From assembly GCA_905147135.1 (NCBI GenBank), contig LR990060.1, positions 15,082,001 to 15,146,000 of the forward strand: a stretch of 64,000 bases of DNA. Direction: 5' to 3'. The position numbers were made by a program, and so were the translations under genes. This DNA comes from Blastobasis lacticolella. Taxonomy: Eukaryota > Arthropoda > Insecta > Lepidoptera > Blastobasidae. Shown here piece by piece: positions 60,021 through 64,000 of this stretch; position 1 is the stretch's first letter, and the number at the start of each line of letters is the position of its first letter. Below the pieces are notes generated by a model, which was not told where the DNA came from, ran no database searches, and saw only the letters and a program-made list of their open reading frames with translations.

Positions 60021-60279
60021 GGCCGTGTGGTGTCCGGCAGAGTAGAATAGCACCAACCCCTTACACTCATGGGTGTCGTACAAGGCGACTAATGTTTTCG
60101 AGGCAAAAGATCAAGAGTCTCCGTAGTCTGGAAAATGAGCAGCAGCATTAACCATTGTTATATTTAAACACTGCGATCTCCAACCCGCCTGCCAAGCGTG
60201 GAGATTATGGAAATAACCTCCCCTTTCGTGGGAGAGGCCCTAAGTCCTGCAGTGGACTGTTACGGGCTGTGATGATGAG
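60021..60279 (+). repeat. Family A copy, full length
   Basis: Close to consensus (gtggtgtccggcagagtaga to gggctgtgatgatga). Confidence 0.8.
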
Positions 60280-60764
60280 GGCATGCCTTTGACAACCATC
60301 TCACGGAATGGTAAGTAATCACAGAGCACGAAAAAAAATTGCTGGCCTAGGCAACTAACTTTCCAATAATAAGTGTTAAGTAAATGAGTTAGTCCCACTG
60401 TGGAAACAACTCTGAACGTCAAATAACTCCTACATAACATCAGATTATAGTTCGTTGGGCTGATTGCAGATATAAAATATTACAAAAAAAAAGTTAAGTA
60501 ATAATAAACACTGAAGATATTCTATAGTGTATATTATTAGTAACAAATTAATGCAATTACATTAGAAATAAAGAAATAGGGAACGGGTAACAATGGGTAA
60601 TGACAATTGTAATATTAAACAAAATCTATTGGAAAGCCAATCGAAAGGTAATTGAATTAAGAATTAAAAGTATAAAAAGACAAAGTAACAAACGAGATGC
60701 ATTAAAAGTACAAAAATACGGCAACCGTAAGTAAGTAACGATGCGACCGAACATGGAACATGCC
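60280..60764. other. AT-rich interval, nothing recognised
   Basis: No ORF or repeat beyond simple A/T-rich sequence. Confidence 0.45.
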
Positions 60765-60990
60765 TTTTATTATACCACTAAGGTGGCAAACAAGCTTGCG
60801 GCCTGCCTGAGGCCTGCTGAGAAGCAGTCTCCGCAGCCTATGGACGTTTGCAATACCAGGGGCATCGCCCAAGCGTTGCCGATCCCGTAAAAACCTTTTA
60901 ACTCCTTTATTAAAGAACTCCATGTTGCACTCTCCAGGGAAAACCTCTCCAGGTAATTCATTCCACAACCTTAGTGTGCGTGGAAACGCA
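60765..60990 (-). pseudogene. LINE family D 3' end
   Basis: The minus strand encodes MWNELPGEVFPGECNMEFF, NKGVKRFLRDRQRLGDAPGI and ANVHRLRRLL, with the tail caagcttgtttgccacctta. Confidence 0.8.
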
Positions 60991-60999
60991 AATGTAAAT

Positions 61000-62019
61000 G
61001 CCTGTTCAGAAACAGCATATTTACACTGGTCTTGAAGGAGTATTGTTCAGGGAACACATTAGCAAGCCAAGCGTTCCATTTTTTACCATTTTTTTTAATG
61101 TTGCACGACAAGGCAAGCAAACAGGCAAGCGGGCCACTGGGGAAAAAATGAATGGGCCACGAATGGAAATTAAAATACAAGGGAAGATAAATTTCGGGGG
61201 ATTAACCGCTACAGTCCCTGATGGATTCCCTAGTGGTATAAATATGGCGCTATTGTCATAATTATTATTGACAACATAATGCTAGACATAACCTAATTAC
61301 CTATGTCTGTCCGTGGTGCGTCTCCGGACCTGTGTGTGGTCGCTGCTGTAGATCCTGGCTGCACAGGAGTTGCAGCGGCGGGAATGAGTGGGTAACGCCC
61401 GTCTGGTCGTTTAAATAACTTAATTACTACGGAATCGAAAGATATATAGAAAGTATAAAGAAACAGGCACTTAGCAACAAGCTATCAGCATAATATACAA
61501 ACCAGCCTTAACCTTATAACCAGTTTCCGCATATTTATAAATTCATTTACCTGTGTGGTTTTTACTTTTTACTTCAGCTTGTTTACCAACAAAACCAAAG
61601 GTTTCCCTAACCTCAGATACCCAATTTGTACAAGGAAAAACCGGAGATCGATTCTTAGTTGCATGAATTAAGATCTCGACTCGTTGACGTCAATAAAAAA
61701 ATTAAATTGAATTAAAATACTCCGTCGCGGGGTTCGAATCGGCTCCAGAGACTGTTAAACCAGTCTAAGGTAGCCAAATCTACTATACAATATAGTTAGT
61801 ATCCTACCATATTGTGGGTCAAGATACTATACACTGTTAGAAAAATATATAATAGACAAATACAATAATTTAGTAATAAAGCGGGCGGCAACACTTTCGT
61901 CGAGTATAATAAGAGACATTTAGTTAAAAAATACATTTTTTACTGTCATGTGGAGTGCGGTAGAATAGCACCAATCCTTTCGATTTAAGGGGATAATTTA
62001 CATTCTGTTAAAAAACAAA
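61000..62019. other. Mostly unassigned; short LINE and family A scraps
   Basis: A LINE tail-like phrase (aggcaagcgggccactggg, 61119-61142) and a 5' family A scrap (gtggagtgcggtagaatagc, 61942-61981) are recognisable. A GC-richer patch at 61310-61405 is unidentified. A lone B-box-like gggttcgaatcgg at 61730 lacks a tRNA fold. Confidence 0.4.
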
Positions 62020-62115
62020 TCAAGGATACCTACTATATTTTTTATATGGGTGAAATATTTTTGACACCTTAAGTGAAAATCTCCTATATTTTTCTTGAAA
62101 ATTGCTTAACCTAGA
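62020..62115 (+). repeat. Repeat Z fragment
   Basis: caaggatacctactatattt and gtgaaaatctcctatatttt match the distal part of 23640-24060 in complement. Confidence 0.5.
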
Positions 62116-62119
62116 CTCA

Positions 62120-62565
62120 GTGTCCCCAGCGGAAGACCTTGGTCAACCTCGCTTTGCCAACGGTATTAGTAAGCCCCAAACGAGCGAGTTCATTGCGGTG
62201 TTTAAAAATTAGAATAGAATATTTATTTATTGCATACTTAACAGCTATTACATCCAGATGCATATCAATATAAATACAAACTTATACAGCCAATTACTAA
62301 GTTTGACATATTACATTTTAAAATTATAATAAATAATAGAATATGTTTATTCCAAGAAGCAATACAAAAGAAATAGTACACCTCTGTGTACTCGTTCTCT
62401 CTAGAAACAAATTCATAAATTCAACATGGAAAGTATCTTGCACTGCTTAAGGAAATTCTAAATTCTAAACTCAACTAGCCTTAAACTTCGGTCACCCATC
62501 CATTGCGATTGCTTAACTTTGGTTATCGATCTCGCAAGCACGCTGCCAGGGTTTGCCATTGACGT
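62120..62565 (-). mobile_element. 5S-like SINE family split by a LINE stub
   Basis: The 3' part (ggtattagtaagccccaaac, gagcgagttcattgcggtg) and the 5S-like head (ggtcacccatccattgcgat, tgcttaactttggttatcga, gcaagcacgctgcc) are separated by a (TTCTA)-tipped, AATAAA-bearing LINE 3' end at ~62208-62478. Confidence 0.6.
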
Positions 62566-62779
62566 CAATGGCTGAGTGAAAGGTTCCATTGACCGGCGCA
62601 GGCGCATTACGCAACGTCATTGACACGGATGCCGCCAGCGTGATAGTAGTTGCACTATACTGTAATCGGTACACTAGGATGTTGTGTTGTGTTATGTTAT
62701 GTTATGTTTAGTGCATATTTAATCCATATGCAGCAATAAATTATAATAATTATAAATAATCTAGGTAATATAATAACCT

Positions 62780-62882
62780 ATCTCCAACCCGCCTGCCAAG
62801 CGTGGAGATTTTGACAATCACCTCCCATTTCGTGGGAGAGGCCCTAAGTCCTGCAGTGGACTGTTACGGACTGTGATGATGA
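62780..62882 (+). repeat. Family A, 3' half only
   Basis: Starts tctccaacccgcctgccaag, same truncation region as 32681-32782. Confidence 0.75.
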
Positions 62883-62884
62883 AT

Positions 62885-63290
62885 AACCTTACCGAAAGAA
62901 AAAGTCAGACAACCCCCGACCCAGTTTACTTAAACTCAAATATTTTCTAAACTACAAAACCGATTTTAATGAACCAAAACTAAGAATCATCTCGATTAAA
63001 CTGGCTTTCAAATAGAGAAAACTGCAACCAAATCGGTCCATTCAATCAGGAGCTACGACGACTCAGACAGACACCTTCATCACAAAATAGAGATCTTAGT
63101 GCCGTTTTTTATTTTGTGCATTCACAGATGCACCTCTCATTTTTCGTCGGTGGTTAAAAGTGAAATCCATAAAATTTATGTATGGGTTTTTGCCTGAAAA
63201 CCATCAGCTACTGTTTTAGCTGTAAAATAACTTTGTGTACAATAAACAATAAGAACCGTTCCGCTGGGGACCCTGAGACAGTCTCATGAA
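62885..63290. other. Old Helitron/SINE-like sequence
   Basis: aaccgattttaatgaaccaa, aaatcggtccattcaatcag and gagctacgacgactcagaca are phrases common in degenerate insect Helitron-type repeats (also near 34490, 41560). Ends cannot be placed. Confidence 0.35.
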
Positions 63291-63309
63291 CCTATTGTGA
63301 CCCCGTGAT

Positions 63310-63690
63310 AGATTGTTTTTTTTTTTCACTATGGTGGCAAACAAGCTGGCGGCCTATCTGATGGTAAGCAGTTACCGCAATACCACGGGAATAACCCACG
63401 CGTTGCCGACCCCGTAAAAACCTTTTAACCCCTTTCTTGAAGAACTCCATGTTGTACTCTCTAGGGAAAACCTCTCCAGGTAGTTCATTCCACAACCTTA
63501 GTGTGCGTGGGAGAAAGTTCCTTTGGAACCGCACAGTTCGCGACCAATTTTGCTCCAAGGTGTGAGGATGAACTCCCTGTCGATGGCGAGCGGTGATAGA
63601 ATGTAGCTGTAGGCATCATGTCAAACAGTTCTTCAGAACAAACACCGTTGTACAAGCTGTCTAAAATGATATGACCATACATATATACTA
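63310..63690 (-). pseudogene. LINE family D 3' end, longest copy
   Basis: Two minus-strand frames: GHIILDSLYNGVCSEELFDM, then after a shift SRTVRFQRNFLPRTLRLWNE, EVFPREYNMEFFKKGVKRFL and RGRQRVGYSRGIA, with a T-rich tail at 63316-63328. Upstream RT is missing. Confidence 0.8.
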
Positions 63691-63964
63691 AACTATGACT
63701 AGCTTTCTAACAGACCAGCCTTTTGTTTTTAGCTTGTCTAGGCGTCAATATCCCAAATTGCTTTGTTAACAAGAAGATGATTAGTTCGAATATTTCACGT
63801 CTCCGTGATTTTTCCCAGGAGTAGCTATTCACGTGCAGCCATATGATAATAATTATGACATTGGTAAAAGATACAGGATGAAACCCGTATTGTGAATCTT
63901 TCCGTTTTAATTTTGTTTGTCGTAATTTATTTCAGTTTCACTTTTCATTCCCAACATCCAAATC

Positions 63965-64000
63965 ATTATCATATGAGCCGAAAGACGCCCACTGCTGGGC
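63965..64000 (-). pseudogene. RTE-like LINE tail, cut by window edge
   Basis: atcattatcatatgagccga and aagacgcccactgctgggc are the 3' tip of the RTE-like fragments at 46108 and 36290. It continues beyond the window. Confidence 0.6.

Noticed and set aside
61722..61790. B-box-like gggttcgaatcgg suggesting a tRNA
   Set aside because: No cloverleaf could be drawn on either strand; probably a SINE remnant.

Overview
The window looks like transposon-saturated genomic DNA from an insect, most likely a moth or butterfly. The evidence is the repeat spectrum: tRNA-derived SINEs, CR1/Jockey/RTE-like LINE 3' ends with short oligonucleotide tails, a Helitron-like element with precise ends, TIR MITEs, and a ~260-bp dispersed repeat present in at least 13 copies. 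The species cannot be named from the sequence. No prokaryotic gene organisation, rRNA operon, virus or CRISPR array is visible.

Two host features are well supported. A 185-bp internal exon on the minus strand at 5162-5346 encodes part of an electron-transfer-flavoprotein-beta lysine methyltransferase (ETFBKMT/METTL20 family), with an acceptor and an AG|GTGAGC donor. The catalytic methyltransferase exons should lie to its left and were not found here. A complete tRNA-Gly(UCC) gene lies on the minus strand at 40961-41032 and is followed by a T5 terminator. Three further ORFs (709-914, 42942-43071, 52074-52298) are only candidate exons.

The centre of the window (about 16.5-22.97 kb, minus strand) is an apparently intact non-LTR retrotransposon. 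ORF1 (689 aa) has coiled coils, a GC-rich Ala/Pro linker and a degenerate SGNH-like C-terminus. ORF2 (986 aa) has endonuclease and reverse transcriptase motifs. The element has an 11-nt poly(A) and ~121-bp repeats in the presumed 5' leader. A second, younger-looking LINE (48927-51290, plus) is 5'-truncated, frameshifted and flanked by a short target duplication. Many smaller LINE 3' fragments share its C-terminal or tail sequence.

By region: 0-16 kb holds the ETFBKMT exon, nested SINEs, two copies of a TIR element, a ~420-bp fold-back and an 11-unit 75-bp higher-order minisatellite derived from a LINE C-terminus. 16-23 kb is the full-length LINE, bordered by a telomere-like CCCTAC tract. 23-32 kb is a mosaic of repeat families, including one resembling 5S rRNA, and a GACTC-rich tract. 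32-48 kb holds RTE ends, SINEs, the tRNA and several near-perfect palindromes. 48-51 kb is the second LINE. 51-64 kb is mainly old, AT-rich DNA with scattered SINE and LINE tails.

The genes do not form an operon or pathway. The autonomous-looking LINE ORFs could supply retrotransposition activity, and the SINE-like families that share LINE tails are the likely parasites of such machinery. Family labels A, C, D, E, G, J, K, M, N, Q, S1, S2, Z and 5S-like are local names used only here.
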